A stretch of DNA of 64,000 nt from Paenibacillus sp. P25 (GCA_024704175.1 CP085629.1:3658001-3722000); one strand, 5' to 3'. Counted from the stretch's first letter, positions 40,056 through 50,196 are shown. Numbers and translations: made by a program. Notes: generated by a model not told the origin, from the sequence alone.

Positions 40056-40341
40056 TATCTTTCCCCTCCCTGCTTGATCGCTGATTCATGCTGCCGGCCA
40101 GGGCGGCCGATCCGTACTTCACATCAACATGACGCGAGCCTTGCTTGTTTCTTTAATTCAATTATAGATTTGCGTCACATTTCTTCCCATGCAACGCTGT
40201 CTGTTTTCTTTGTAAATTCATATTGATTTTTCGTGAAGAAACCTCGTTTCCGCAGCATGCGGCTTCAGCCCGTTTCTTTGGTTGTATTCTTTTTCGATTT
40301 TATTGTAAAATCGTCCGATGGCAGACAGGACGCGGACGAAC

Positions 40342-40390
40342 AAAAAGGGCCGCGACCCGGCGGGATTCGAGTCCGCCTTGCCGCGCCCCC
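40342..40390 (-). terminator. rho-independent terminator after hyuB
   Basis: On the minus strand a long GC stem (GGGCGCGGC...GGTCGCGGCCC with inner GGCGG/CCGCC) is followed by TTTTT (40346-40342). It separates hyuAB from the opp operon. The rest of the 374-bp gap (40056-40429) contains the opp promoter region and no gene. Confidence 0.75.
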
Positions 40391-40429
40391 AGGCTGCCCG
40401 GTATCCGCAGGCAGGCAGATCAGCTTCGC

Positions 40430-42174
40430 TTAAACCTGTACCCTTTCTCTACGCTCCGCGGTCGCTTGTTCATCGACGAGCAGTCCCGTAGAGGAAGACA
40501 CGATAACAACGCCGTACTCCGCTTCCGCCGCCTGGGCGGACACCTTCCCTTCGCGCACATCCTTCAGCACCGCCTCCGCCGGACGCCCGTAAGGGTTTCC
40601 GTATCCCCCGGAGCCCGGCGAACACACGCTTACGAGATCCTCCCGGTTCAGCGTTACCCCGGATATTTTCGAGCCGAGCCGCTCCAGCTCAGCGCCGCCC
40701 AGTGACGCCCAGAAGCTGCCCGGGCTTCCGTTTCGGCCGCCTTCCAGCCCCCAAGGCGAGAACTTATGGCGGTCTCCCAGTCCCGTATAGCTCATCCCGT
40801 CCGTCAGAATCCGGAAGTCTCTGCGGATGCCGAGACCGCCGCGGAACCGGCCGGCGCCGCCCGAATCGGTCCGCGGCTGATAGCGCTCCACCAGCACGGG
40901 GTATTCGCGCTCCAGCGCCTCGACCGGCAGGTTCGACGTATTGGTCATGTGCACCTGCACGCCGCTGAGCCCGTCGCCCCGGCTGTGGGCACCCGAGCCT
41001 CCCGCTATCGTTTCGAGATAGACGAAATACCCGCCGGTCTTCGGGTTCGTTCCGGAGAAAATCGCCGAGGTCACCACGCTGTTGCAGGCGGCAAGGACGC
41101 GTTCCGGCGCCACTTGGGCGAGCGCCCCGAGGATCACGTCGACCACCCGCTGGGCTGTATCGATCCGCTGGCCCACCGGGACCGGCGACCGGCAGTTCAC
41201 AATCGATCCTTCCGGGGCGGTCACCTGCAGCGCCCGATAAATCCCGTGGTTCGCCAGGATTGACTGCCCGGCAACGGCCTTGAAGCAGTAGAAGACCGTC
41301 GTCAGCGGCCCCGAATACGTCATGTTCAGCGGTCCCGGCACCTGCGGGCTCGTCCCGGTAAAATCCACCTTGGCCGTTCCATCCTCGATCGTAATCGCCG
41401 CCCGGATCGCAATCGGCTCGCTCGAATTCGCACCCGCGTCGTCCAAATAATCCTCGAACGTGTAGGTCCCCTCCGGCGGCGTACGGATGCCGGCCCGCAT
41501 CAGCTGCTCGGCGTAATCCAGCAGCGCGTCCGTGCACTCGGCAAAGTAATCCGCCCCGTACTTCTGCACGACCTCGCCCAAACGCTTCGCCCCCGCAATG
41601 TTCGAGGCGATCTGCGCGTGGAGGTCCCCGCCGCGCTCCACCGGCGTCCGCGTGTTCAGGATCATGAAGTCGTACATCTCCTGCACCAGCTCTCCCGCCC
41701 GGCAAATGCGTCCCAGCGGGATCCGCGACCCTTCCTGGTAGATGTTGTCCGAATTCGCCGACACGCTGCCCGGCACCATCCCGCCGATATCGGAATGATG
41801 CGCGATGTTCGCGACGAAGGCGACCAGCCGGTTCTCCACGAATACAGGAGAGACCATGGTGATATCCGGCAGATGCGTCCCTCCCCCGCATACGGGTCGT
41901 TGGTGACGAACATGTCCCCCGGGCGCAGCGATTCGGCCTGAAACTTCTTCAGCACCTCGTTCACGACGCCGAGCATCGAGCCCAGGTGCATCGGCACATA
42001 CTCCGCCTGGGCAATCATATAGCCTCTGGCATCAAACAGCGCCGTCGAGCAGTCCTTCCGTTCTTTAATATTCGTGGAATAGGCCGTTTTCACCAGGGTC
42101 ACGCCCATCTCTTCCGCAACGGAAAGCAGCAGGTTCCCTATGATTTCGAGCGTAATGGGATCGATCCGTTTCAT
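40430..42174 (-). CDS. hyuB: hydantoinase B / oxoprolinase family protein (one frameshift)
   Basis: About 581 aa, the partner of HyuA. Family blocks include VTNDPYAGGGTHLPDI, IAHHSDIGGMVPGS, GGSGAHSRGDGLSGVQVHMTNTSN (shown by GDGLSGVQVHMTNT) and the C-terminal GGYGNPYGR. A GGGGG run near 41885 has lost one base, splitting NDPYAGG from GTHLPDI. The ATG at 42174 overlaps the hyuA stop (ATGA), with GGAGGGAG upstream. HyuAB enzymes hydrolyse hydantoins, N-methylhydantoin or 5-oxoproline with ATP; the exact substrate is not readable. Confidence 0.9.
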
Positions 42175-44242
42175 AGCTCTCCCTCCTCGCCAAAGGTATG
42201 AATCAGCAGATTCCGGTAGGCGTCGACACGCAGAGTCTGCCCCGGCAGCAGCAGGATCGTGGAGTCCATCTGCTCGATAATCACCGGGCCGGCCAGCCGG
42301 TCCCCCGGTGCCAGACGGCTCCGTTCGTAGACGGGCGTGCTGTAATACCCCGCCTGCTCCGTCTCGGAGAAATAGACCTCCCGGCGCGAGGAAGGCTCTG
42401 CCGGACCGCCGCCGCACTCCTCCTCCGGGCTTAGCGAAGCCTTGGGCGCTCGCCGAGCGCCGTAACCCGGTAATTGACGAACTCCACCGCCCCGGCCCGG
42501 TTGGAGTAGCCGCAATGCTTCTCATGCTGCTCGTGGAATCGCTGCAGGATGCCCTGAACTCCATCTTCGTTCAGTTCCGACCAATCGACGGGGATTGTCA
42601 GTTCGTAGTTTTGCCCCTTGAAACGCAAATCCAGCCCCAGCACGTACCGGCGCTTCGGTTCCGGGATGCCTTCCTTCCCCAGCATAGCCGCCCCCTCCTG
42701 CATCATGGCCGTGAACAGCCCGCGTACCTCCGCCATGCAGCCCTCGCCGGGCTCCATCAAGGAGGAACGGACATAATCGGACCGCACGTCGGTCACAAGA
42801 AGGCCAAGGGAGCAAAAGGTGCCCGGGGACGGCGGTACCAGAATCCGCGGAATGCCGAGCTCACGCGCCAGCGCGCCGCAGTGCAGGCCGCCGCCGCCGC
42901 CGAAGGACACGAGTGTAAACTCCCGCGGGTCGTACCCTTTCTCCACGGAGATAAGGCGAATCGCCCGGGTCATGTTCGCATTCACGACCGCCAGAATGCC
43001 CGTCGCCGCCTCGAGCAGCGGCGGCTGCGTCCGGTCGCAAAGATGCTCCTGTATGGCCCGCCTCGACGGTTCCACGTCAAGTGCCATCCTCCCGCCCAGG
43101 ATGCCGTCCGGGTTCAGCCGGCCGAGAATCGCGTTGGCGTCGGTCACCGTGGGCCGGGTGCCTCCCCTCCCGTAGCATGCAGGCCCGGGCACCGAGCCGG
43201 CGCTTTCCGGCCCGACCTTCAGCGCCCCGCCGGCATCGAGCCAGGCGATCGACCCGCCGCCCGCGCCGCAGGCATGGATATCCAGCATCGGAATGCGGGC
43301 GGGGAAGCCCTCCACCTCGCGTTCCATCGAAATTTTCGGCTCCCCGTTCTCGATTAGGCTGAAGTCCGCCGAAGTGCCCCCATATCGAAGGTAATCATGT
43401 TTTTAAGACCGGTCAGCTCCGCCAGATGCGCCGCAGCCACAACACCGGCCGCCGGCCCGGAAACGGCCGTACGCACCGGATTCGATACCGATTCCTGGAT
43501 GGAAATGATCCCGCCGTTCGACTGCGTAATGTACGGGTCGACCGGAATGCCCGCCTCGCGGACGGAATGCTGGAAATTTTCCATATAGCGCTGCATCACC
43601 GGACCGAGATACGCATTCAGTGCCGTCGTACTCAGCCGGGGGTATTCGCGGAACTCCGGAACCACCTGATGGGAAGCGGAAACATAAGCCTCGGGGAACA
43701 GCGCCTGAATCTCCTCCACCACCTGCTTCTCGTGCTCCGGATTCAAATAGGAGAAAAGAAGGCAGACCGCGATCGACTGCACGCCCTCCCGCTTCAGCCT
43801 TCCGATGGCGTCCCGCAAACCGGCCCGATCCAGCGGCTTGCGCACGCCGCCGTCCGCATAGAGGCGTTCCTCCACCTCCAGCCGCAAGTGTCCGGGAATG
43901 ACCGGCTCCGGCTTCTCCTTGAAGAAATCGTACAGGCCGGGACGGGTCTGCCGCCCGATTTCCAGCAGATCGCGGAAGCCTTCGGTCACGAGCAGTCCGG
44001 TCAGCGCCCCTTCCTCTCGATCAGCGAATTGGTAGCCACCGTCGTGCCGTGGGCGAGGTAACGGACCTCCGATACCGGAACCCCGTTCCGCTCCAGAATT
44101 TGCCCGATGCCGTTCATGATGGCACGGGACGGGTCCTCCGGCGTGGAAGGAACCTTATGGTTCAGGATCTCCCCGAGTGCGTATCGACCAGCGTCACGTC
44201 GGTAAACGTTCCTCCGACATCTACTCCGACCATGTAGCGCAT
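42171..44242 (-). CDS. hyuA: hydantoinase A / oxoprolinase family protein (four frameshifts)
   Basis: About 690 aa when restored. It opens VGVDVGGTFTDVTLVDT, the ASKHA-type nucleotide-binding start of HyuA. AHGTTVATNSLIERKG, TFDMGGTSAD, GAGGGSIAWLDAGG and the acetophenone-carboxylase-like C-terminal domain follow. Frames shift near 44172, 44008 and 43379 (G runs one base short) and near 42444. GGAGGAGAAGC precedes ATG. It forms an ATP-dependent amidase with HyuB. Association with a peptide importer and its own two-component system suggests uptake and opening of a cyclic amide. Confidence 0.9.
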
Positions 44243-44301
44243 GCTTCTCCTCCTCTTCTTTGCTGAAAAATGGTGCTCCTTATGAACTTCCCCACTCTTG
44301 T

Positions 44302-44331
44302 CTTATATTGTTATATTTCATTACTTTACAA
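44302..44331 (-). promoter_or_regulatory. sigma-A promoter of hyuAB
   Basis: On the minus strand TTGTAA (44331-44326), an 18-bp spacer and TATAAG (44307-44302). The start near 44295 gives a ~53-nt leader. Confidence 0.5.
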
Positions 44332-44414
44332 GTGAATTATATCCCGCCGGGTTTCAGGCAGTCCATGTAATATATCACGTATTCCTTGTCAATTCGTCTT
44401 GTTGTCCGCGCAGC

Positions 44415-44468
44415 AAAAAAGCCGGCACAGGACAGAGCGACAAAACGCCGCTCGTACCTGCACCGGCT
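44415..44468 (-). terminator. rho-independent terminator after the phosphotransferase gene
   Basis: On the minus strand GCCGGTGCAGG...CCTGTGCCGGC is followed by six T (44420-44415). It ends the transcript of the gene at 44518 and insulates hyuA. Confidence 0.8.
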
Positions 44469-44517
44469 TAGCTTTCCGGTGAATGGGGTTCCGGCCCGGA
44501 AACCGGGCCGATCCGAT

Positions 44518-45564
44518 TCAAATATGGCCGTAATCGACCTCCACAACGGGAACATCCCGCCGGATCCGGTCTTTGATGTCCTCCATCCACTGCTGAATGT
44601 GCGGCTTCCGGTTGGCCGGGTCGAGCTTTTTATTGATGACCAGATACAAGGTGATATCCCGGAGCTTGAGGAAATACGGCATTTCCTTCAGCCATTCGGA
44701 CGGCGACTCATAAGCGCTGCGGTAGCCTTTCCGGAACGCTCTCAGGAAATCCAGCGCGAAGGCTTCTTTCCCGCCGGCGTAGGATTCCGGGACATCCATG
44801 GTTAAGGAGTAATACAGCGGAATGGCGATATCGTGGACGAACCAGTTGTAGGCGCAGTCGTCGAAATCGAATACGGCAATCCGGCCGTCCTTCACAAAAA
44901 AATTGCCCCGGTGGATATCGGTATGAATCAGCCCGTAAGCATTCTTCTCCCTGGGCGACCCGCGCAAATGCGCAAGCAGCTGGTCCAGCCGTTCCAGCAC
45001 AAACTCATCACCCGGCACGGTATAGTTCGCGGCATCCCTGAGCAGCTCGTCGTCTTCCCAGTCAGGCCTGCGGGGAGAGCCTGCCGGAACCTCGTACCGG
45101 GATGTCGCTTCATGCATGCGGCCAATGATCTCGCCCCAATGCTCGAAGAGCTCCGGATTCCAGACGGCCGGGTCATGGACATCCGGGGGATTTCCTTTCG
45201 CCTTTTGAAACAGGCAGGCCGTAAACCAGGAATCGCCCGCCGGGATCCGCTCTGTCAGGGCTCGCCCCTGCAGCGAGGGAAAACAGGCCGGAATGTCCAG
45301 CCCTTCCGAGACGAGGAACGAAATCCATGCGAGCTCTGCCGAGATCTCCCCTTCCAAACGGTGACTGCTGTGCGTGAGCCGCATAATATAGGCTTCGCCG
45401 CCGCGGTTCATTTCATAAACGTAATTCTCAAAGTCCCCCAGCATCTTGTAACTGCCGGCCGTCATCCCGAAACGCCTTGCGGCTTCATCCAGAATCGCCT
45501 CGCCGAAAAGCTTCTCTACACTTGCCTCCAATCGGCATTTCCTCCCCATTTTGAAATGAGACAT
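44518..45564 (-). CDS. aminoglycoside phosphotransferase-fold kinase (APH family)
   Basis: About 348 aa with a protein-kinase-like fold. The catalytic loop is LIHTDIHRGNFFVKDG (HxDxxxxN) and the metal-binding loop is IAVFDFDDCAYNWF. The N-terminal lobe has YEMNRGGEAYIMRLTHSS, with the expected beta strands. This family includes antibiotic, choline, homoserine and Ser/Thr kinases of the SrkA/YihE kind, so resistance should not be assumed. The start at 45564 has AAGGA seven bases upstream; an in-frame ATG at 45585 does not. It stands alone between terminators. Confidence 0.8.
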   Translation of the reverse strand: MSHFKMGRKCRLEASVEKLFGEAILDEAARRFGMTAGSYKMLGDFENYVYEMNRGGEAYIMRLTHSSHRLEGEISAELAWISFLVSEGLDIPACFPSLQGRALTERIPAGDSWFTACLFQKAKGNPPDVHDPAVWNPELFEHWGEIIGRMHEATSRYEVPAGSPRRPDWEDDELLRDAANYTVPGDEFVLERLDQLLAHLRGSPREKNAYGLIHTDIHRGNFFVKDGRIAVFDFDDCAYNWFVHDIAIPLYYSLTMDVPESYAGGKEAFALDFLRAFRKGYRSAYESPSEWLKEMPYFLKLRDITLYLVINKKLDPANRKPHIQQWMEDIKDRIRRDVPVVEVDYGHI

Positions 45565-45697
45565 TGTATTTTCCTTCTTAAACATTCGGACTCTGCCATT
45601 TTATTATAAACATTTATATTGATAGATTACAAAAATTGTATTTTCGCAGGCCATGTTGTGCTGAGAGAAACTATTCATATTGCAGGTTCAAGTCTCC

Positions 45698-46546
45698 TTA
45701 TTCATAATAACCATCGGTTGATTTGCGGAATTGTTTGAATTGATCCGCATCATGGCCGAACCATACCTGGGAATTCGTTCGGGCCGCCAAAGTACGGATC
45801 TTCTCCACCGTATTCCTGTAGCCGATTGAATCGTATATAATACCCGGCGGCTTGACCGGCGGACCGTAGCTCTCCGCCGTGTAAACGGCATCGGAAGCCA
45901 GAATGATTCCGCCGGTTTCCGGCATCTCAATGTGCAAGCCCAGCATCCCCCAAGCATGGCCGCTTCCAAAATTAATAATCTTGATACCTTCCGCAAGCTC
46001 CAGGTGATCTTCATCCCGTTTGACCGGTTTCCACTGCAAGCGGTTTTTGATCCAAGCGTCGATATCCGCCCATACATAAGCTCCTTCTTTTTCGTTGCGG
46101 GCATACGATTGCAGCGTGCCGTTCCACTCGTCCTCATGAACGATGATCGTGGCGTTCGTGAACATTTCCAGGCATCCGGCATGATCCAGATGCAGATGGG
46201 AGGCGACAACGTACTTAATCTCCTCCGGTCTTACTTTCAACTGCTCCAGCCGGTTATGCAGGTAACATTCCTCGCTCGCGATCCATGGAAAAGCATTCTG
46301 GGTCGATTCGGCCCACCGTCCTTCGACGCCCATCGAGTTCGGGTTGCAGGAAGTATCGAACAAAATCTTCCCTTCCGGATGATCGATCAATACCGTATAG
46401 ATCGGAAATTCCACGAACTCCGCCGGGATGCTAGGCTGGCTGCGCGTAGCAGGATTATGCATTGCGATCAACCAGTTTTTATCCATACTCATACGGCCGT
46501 TATCCATTACATACAGCTTTGGACGTGCTTTAATCAGATTCGCCAT
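45698..46546 (-). CDS. metallo-beta-lactamase-fold hydrolase, N-acyl homoserine lactonase-like
   Basis: About 282 aa. The zinc motif HLHLDHAG, a later HAWG, and SDAVYTAESYG (the Asp bridging the metals) match the AiiA/AttM branch of lactonases that open the lactone ring of quorum-sensing signals. Length exceeds AiiA (250 aa) by about 30 residues. The start at 46546 has GGAGGG seven bases before it; the ATG two codons earlier has no spacing. It is divergent from an HxlR regulator, which probably controls it. Quorum quenching is inferred; other lactones or esters are possible. Confidence 0.78.
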   Translation of the reverse strand: MANLIKARPKLYVMDNGRMSMDKNWLIAMHNPATRSQPSIPAEFVEFPIYTVLIDHPEGKILFDTSCNPNSMGVEGRWAESTQNAFPWIASEECYLHNRLEQLKVRPEEIKYVVASHLHLDHAGCLEMFTNATIIVHEDEWNGTLQSYARNEKEGAYVWADIDAWIKNRLQWKPVKRDEDHLELAEGIKIINFGSGHAWGMLGLHIEMPETGGIILASDAVYTAESYGPPVKPPGIIYDSIGYRNTVEKIRTLAARTNSQVWFGHDADQFKQFRKSTDGYYE

Positions 46547-46708
46547 GGTCATTCCCTCCCGATTTTAAGTAACCGCGCGACCTTTAACTGTTGAACCTCT
46601 TTGCCGTAACAGCGGTATAGACATACAATAATATATAAACTAATATTACATAAGTAGGCACTTTATTGTTTCCAGGGCACTTTAAGGTGTACAAAGGAGG
46701 GACATCAC

Positions 46709-47113
46709 ATGGCGGCTTCAGGTAAAAGCAATCAACCCGACATCTCGCTTACCAATTGCGGCTATAGCCGAGTTCTTGAACTCATTTCCGATAAATGGTC
46801 GGCGCTTGTTATCTATGCATTGGAGAACGGAAGCGACAGATATGGAGAAATACGGAGAAGAATCGAGGGCATTTCAAAAAAAATGCTGACCCAAACGCTG
46901 CGGAAGCTGGAAAGGGACGGGCTGGTTCAACGCCAGATGGAGCCTGCCATCCCTCCAACGGTCGAATATTCGCTGACTCCTCTCGGCGAAACGTTGCTTC
47001 AGCCTATGAAAGAGCTAAGGCAATGGGTAAGGGTAAATAACCCGCATGTCGAGGCGGCGAGAGCGAAATACGATCTAACTTACGGTAAGGATTCCCAACC
47101 TGCGGAACATTGA
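46709..47113 (+). CDS. HxlR-family transcriptional regulator
   Basis: 134-aa winged-helix regulator. NCGYSRVLELISDKWSALVIY and the wing PPTVEYSLTPLGETL are characteristic, including the N-terminal cysteine that in several members senses aldehydes or thiol stress. AAGGAGGG lies before ATG. The 162-bp A/T-rich gap to the divergent lactonase gene should contain the shared operator. Intact. Confidence 0.9.
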   Translation: MAASGKSNQPDISLTNCGYSRVLELISDKWSALVIYALENGSDRYGEIRRRIEGISKKMLTQTLRKLERDGLVQRQMEPAIPPTVEYSLTPLGETLLQPMKELRQWVRVNNPHVEAARAKYDLTYGKDSQPAEH

Positions 47114-47150
47114 AGGGCGGAAAGCGGCGGCACGTCCATTAAAAAAGGAA

Positions 47151-47184
47151 AAACCTAGCGGAAAGATCACCGCCAGGTCCTTTT
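47151..47184. terminator. bidirectional terminator between HxlR and GntR genes
   Basis: The stem ACCTAGCGG/CCGCCAGGT (47153-47161 with 47170-47178) is flanked by TTTT on the plus strand and TTTTT on the minus strand. Confidence 0.75.
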
Positions 47185-47204
47185 GTATGCAAACCCATAA
47201 AATT

Positions 47205-47918
47205 CTAATACACCTGGAACCGGAAGCGCTCGCCTATGAACAGCGTCTTCACGTATTCCATCACGGTATTGTCTTCCGTAAACACGGTCGCCATCATTAA
47301 GAATAGCGGCGAGCCTTTGGAGACCTGAAGCCACTTCGCTTCCTTGTTCGTGGCCCTCGTCAGCTCCAGCGTCTTGCTCGAATGGTAAGGGCGCAGCGAG
47401 TATTTGTTCTCGAGCAGCAGGTACAGCGAATTGTTGTCGAAGCTCTCTTTGTCGATATCGGGACAAAGGCTGAGCGGGATGTACGAGCGCTCCAGCGCGA
47501 CAGGCACTTCATGGATCAGGCGCAGCCGGGCGATCTCCACGATTTCCGCGCCCTGCGGAATGCGCAGCAGTCCGGCCAGCTTCGCGTCCGACTTCATCCG
47601 GTTCACTTCGATCGTCTTCGCCCCGGCTTTGATCCCTCGGGACTGCAGCCGCTCCGTGAACCCGGCGACGCTGACGAGCTCGCGCTCGATCTTGGGCTCG
47701 GAGACGAAGGTCCCCTTGCCCGCCCGCCGGACGAGCAGATGATCCTGAACCAGTTCGTTGATCGCTTTACGGATCGTAATGCGGGCCACGCTGTATTTTT
47801 TGGCCAAATCCATCTCGGGGGGCAGGGCGTCTCCCACTTGGAGTTCGCCGGAGAGTATCATTTGTCTGAACATATCCGCAAACTGCAGATACAGCGGTTT
47901 CTCGTTATTTTTCTCCAT
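47205..47918 (-). CDS. frlR: GntR/UTRA-family regulator (FrlR-like)
   Basis: 237 aa. N-terminal winged helix (LPPEMDLAKKYSVARITIRKAINEL shown by YSVARITIRKAI) and C-terminal UTRA ligand domain (RLRLIHEVPVALERSYIP). It is the last gene of the fructosamine locus. B. subtilis FrlR belongs to this subfamily and represses the frl operon. Its likely sites are the tandem TGTTCTATAT repeats at 56038 and 60325. The symbol is by analogy and is not proven. Confidence 0.8.
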   Translation of the reverse strand: MEKNNEKPLYLQFADMFRQMILSGELQVGDALPPEMDLAKKYSVARITIRKAINELVQDHLLVRRAGKGTFVSEPKIERELVSVAGFTERLQSRGIKAGAKTIEVNRMKSDAKLAGLLRIPQGAEIVEIARLRLIHEVPVALERSYIPLSLCPDIDKESFDNNSLYLLLENKYSLRPYHSSKTLELTRATNKEAKWLQVSKGSPLFLMMATVFTEDNTVMEYVKTLFIGERFRFQVY

Positions 47919-47957
47919 AGGAACCTGACTTTCCGCAAACGGTTTATATAAATATAG

Positions 47958-47976
47958 CTATTGTATCATAGAATAG
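47958..47976 (-). promoter_or_regulatory. imperfect palindrome upstream of the GntR gene
   Basis: CTATTGTATCATAGAATAG reads CTATT at one end and AATAG at the other, 40 bp before the start codon. It may be an autoregulatory site. It does not match the TGTTCTATAT repeats closely. Confidence 0.3.
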
Positions 47977-48036
47977 AGCCGTGATAAAGAAAAGCCCCGG
48001 CGCAGCTTGCCGAGACTTTAGCCAGTCTATGAATGG

Positions 48037-48465
48037 TCATTCGCCGAGCACTTCGATAAAGACCTTCCTGCTCTGGGGTCCGTCATACTCCGCCAGGTAA
48101 ATATCCTGAGCATGGCCGGAGACGAGCTGTCCGTCCTTGACCGGAAGCATGCAGCTGTTCCCTGTCAGCATCGACTTCAAATGTCCGGGCGCGTTGCTGC
48201 CCGTAGCGCCGTAGGACGGCAGAAAATGCGCGTGCGCATAAGGCAAATCGCCCGGAATGAGCCGGTCCAGCGTTTCTTCGATGTCGATTTCCAGGCAGTC
48301 GAGACCCTCGTTTACCAGGATGCCGGTGGTCGTATGCGCCGTGATGACCGCCACGAGCCCGTCCTTCACGCCCGACTCCGCAACGAAATCGCGGACGTCC
48401 TCCGTGATTTTCACCAACTGAAACTGCGATTTCGTATGATAGACGACGCTTGTCATTTTTACCAT
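48037..48465 (-). CDS. YjbQ/UPF0047 family protein
   Basis: 142-aa single-domain protein with the UPF0047 signature ITAHTTTGILVNE and HLKSMLTGNS, ending QDIYLAEYDGPQSRKVFIEV. E. coli YjbQ has weak thiamine-phosphate synthase activity, but the true role of the family is unsettled. AAAGGA lies ten bases before ATG, 8 bp after the amidohydrolase stop. Being embedded in the fructosamine locus is unusual for this family. Confidence 0.85.
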   Translation of the reverse strand: MVKMTSVVYHTKSQFQLVKITEDVRDFVAESGVKDGLVAVITAHTTTGILVNEGLDCLEIDIEETLDRLIPGDLPYAHAHFLPSYGATGSNAPGHLKSMLTGNSCMLPVKDGQLVSGHAQDIYLAEYDGPQSRKVFIEVLGE

Positions 48466-48473
48466 AGGAGCAT

Positions 48474-49325
48474 CTATCCTTTCAGCCCGAGGAATTTCTC
48501 GGCATTGGCCCCGAACAGGTTATCCAGCGTGCCCCGCCGCATAGGCAGGCTTTCCAAGGCCGGCTTTAACCGGCTCGCCCGAAAGCGCGGGCTGTTCGAG
48601 CCGAACATGACCTGATGCTTCAGGTTCCTTTCGATCCACAGCGGCCCCATCTGGCGGGTAAACACCTGCTCGTAGAAATCCTTGGCGTTGTCCATGTACA
48701 GCATCGAGGTGTCGGTATACACATTCGGGTACTTCAGCAGCAGCATCACGGTTTCATGGACCCAAGGCCAGCCGAAATGGGCAAGGCAGATCCTCAGCTC
48801 CGGGTAAGACATGGCGACATCTTCAAAATGCAGCGGCATCGCATATTTCGCCGGCGCATCAGGCTCCCAGCTCATGCCCGCATGGAACATGATGGGTTTA
48901 TTGTATTCCAGGCATTTCTTATAGATCGGGTGCAGCTTTTCGTCATATGGGTAAAATTTCTGCTTGGAAGGATGCAGCTTCAGCCCCATGAGGCCCAGCT
49001 CCCCGAAGGCGTAATCCAGCACTTCCAGCGCGTCCGCGCGGTGCGGATCGACGCTGGCGAAGCCGATGAACCGGTCGGGCTGCAGATCGACCAGCTTCTT
49101 AATTTCGGTGTTCGATACGATGAAGTCCCCGTGAAGCGTCGTCAGATCCTCGGGCAGCAGCACTGCCTTATCAATACTTCCGTAATCCATGCCGGTAAGA
49201 ATGGATTCCAGCGCCTGCGGCGATTGCTTGAAAATCCCGAACTGCCGCTTCCGGAACTCCAGCCGTTCCGGCTCCCCGCAAATGTCCTCGAAGAAAATCG
49301 GATGCGTATGGACATCGATCACCAT
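48474..49325 (-). CDS. amidohydrolase-2 family TIM-barrel metalloenzyme
   Basis: About 283 aa. The metal motif DVHTHP at the N-terminus, MGLKLHPSKQ, IMFHAGMSW, CLAHFGWPW and FGSNSPR mark the ACMSD-like amidohydrolase family, which decarboxylates or hydrolyses organic acids or lactones. The late metal-binding Asp usual in FGSDxP is Asn here (FGSNSP). Start uncertain: ATG at 49325 is preceded by GGGGGA; ATG at 49343 abuts GGAG too closely. Its substrate in this locus is unknown. Confidence 0.8.
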   Translation of the reverse strand: MVIDVHTHPIFFEDICGEPERLEFRKRQFGIFKQSPQALESILTGMDYGSIDKAVLLPEDLTTLHGDFIVSNTEIKKLVDLQPDRFIGFASVDPHRADALEVLDYAFGELGLMGLKLHPSKQKFYPYDEKLHPIYKKCLEYNKPIMFHAGMSWEPDAPAKYAMPLHFEDVAMSYPELRICLAHFGWPWVHETVMLLLKYPNVYTDTSMLYMDNAKDFYEQVFTRQMGPLWIERNLKHQVMFGSNSPRFRASRLKPALESLPMRRGTLDNLFGANAEKFLGLKG

Positions 49326-49368
49326 TTTCGGGTTATCCCCCATCTCCTATGGAATCTGTGAAACGGCC

Positions 49369-50151
49369 CTAGTACGGCTCGAATCGGGATACTACCCCGG
49401 CGGCGGTCTCGGCCCCGAGCTGCAGACAAGCCGGAACGCTGCAGCCGTTCATGACGCCGAACATCAACCCGGCGATGAACGAATCGCCGGCACCTACTGT
49501 ATTGACCACGCGGGCCGGAACGATGTCCTGCTTGTAGAAGTTGACGCCGTCGTAAGCCAGACTCCCGTTCTTTCCCAAGGTTGCCGTCACAAGCGAAGGG
49601 CCGAGGCTTTTCGCCTGTTTCAAATAGTCCTCGATGAACGGATCATGCCGTTCGTATGAGAAAAAGGCATAATCGACATTCGGAAGAAGGTGCCGGGCGT
49701 CCTCATGCTGCAGGAACCGGGAAAAATCGAACACGACGGAGGTATGGTTTTGCCGGATTCGGGGAAGGTCGCCCGTGATTTTGCCGAACAGATCCGTATG
49801 CACATAGTCGTGCTCCTGAATGAATGCCAGATCCTCCTCCGTCAGCCGGAAGCCGCTCATTACCCCTTCAAGCAGTTCACCGTGGACCCGGTCGTTCCCG
49901 TTCAGATCCATCTTGAATACGGCCGTATCGCCTTCTTCCGTGTGCAAATGAGTAATGTCGACGCCCTCCTTCTGCAAAACCTCCTTCATCCGTGCCCCAT
50001 GCGCATCATTGCCTACTACGCTGACCACCGAGGTCCGGATTCCGAGCCGGCTTAAGTGAATGGCGAAATCGATCCCGTTGCCTGTCGGATAGGACCGACC
50101 CAGCTTCTCATACACATCGACGCAGCAGAATCCCACGCCCGCAACCTTCAT
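49369..50151 (-). CDS. frlD: PfkB-family sugar kinase, FrlD-like (fructosamine 6-kinase), copy 1
   Basis: 260 aa, intact. GNGIDFAIHLSRLG near the N-terminus binds sugar, and VNTVGAGDSFIAGLMFG holds the anion hole and catalytic Asp of ribokinase-type enzymes. FrlD phosphorylates fructoselysine on C6 before the deglycase step. AGGAGGG lies nine bases before ATG. A second, diverged FrlD lies at 54179, so the two may serve different amines. Confidence 0.82.
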   Translation of the reverse strand: MKVAGVGFCCVDVYEKLGRSYPTGNGIDFAIHLSRLGIRTSVVSVVGNDAHGARMKEVLQKEGVDITHLHTEEGDTAVFKMDLNGNDRVHGELLEGVMSGFRLTEEDLAFIQEHDYVHTDLFGKITGDLPRIRQNHTSVVFDFSRFLQHEDARHLLPNVDYAFFSYERHDPFIEDYLKQAKSLGPSLVTATLGKNGSLAYDGVNFYKQDIVPARVVNTVGAGDSFIAGLMFGVMNGCSVPACLQLGAETAAGVVSRFEPY

Positions 50152-50196
50152 TCGTCACCCTCCTACGGGTTTATTGGTGCAATGGCTGTTTCCTGT

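Noticed and set aside
40350..40385. tRNA-like T-arm text GGCGGGATTCGAGTCCGCC
   Set aside because: No acceptor, D or anticodon arms surround it, and it forms the inner stem of a terminator followed by T5.
44518..45564. Antibiotic resistance by the APH-fold kinase
   Set aside because: The fold is shared by many metabolic kinases, and no aminoglycoside-specific motif or mobile context is seen.
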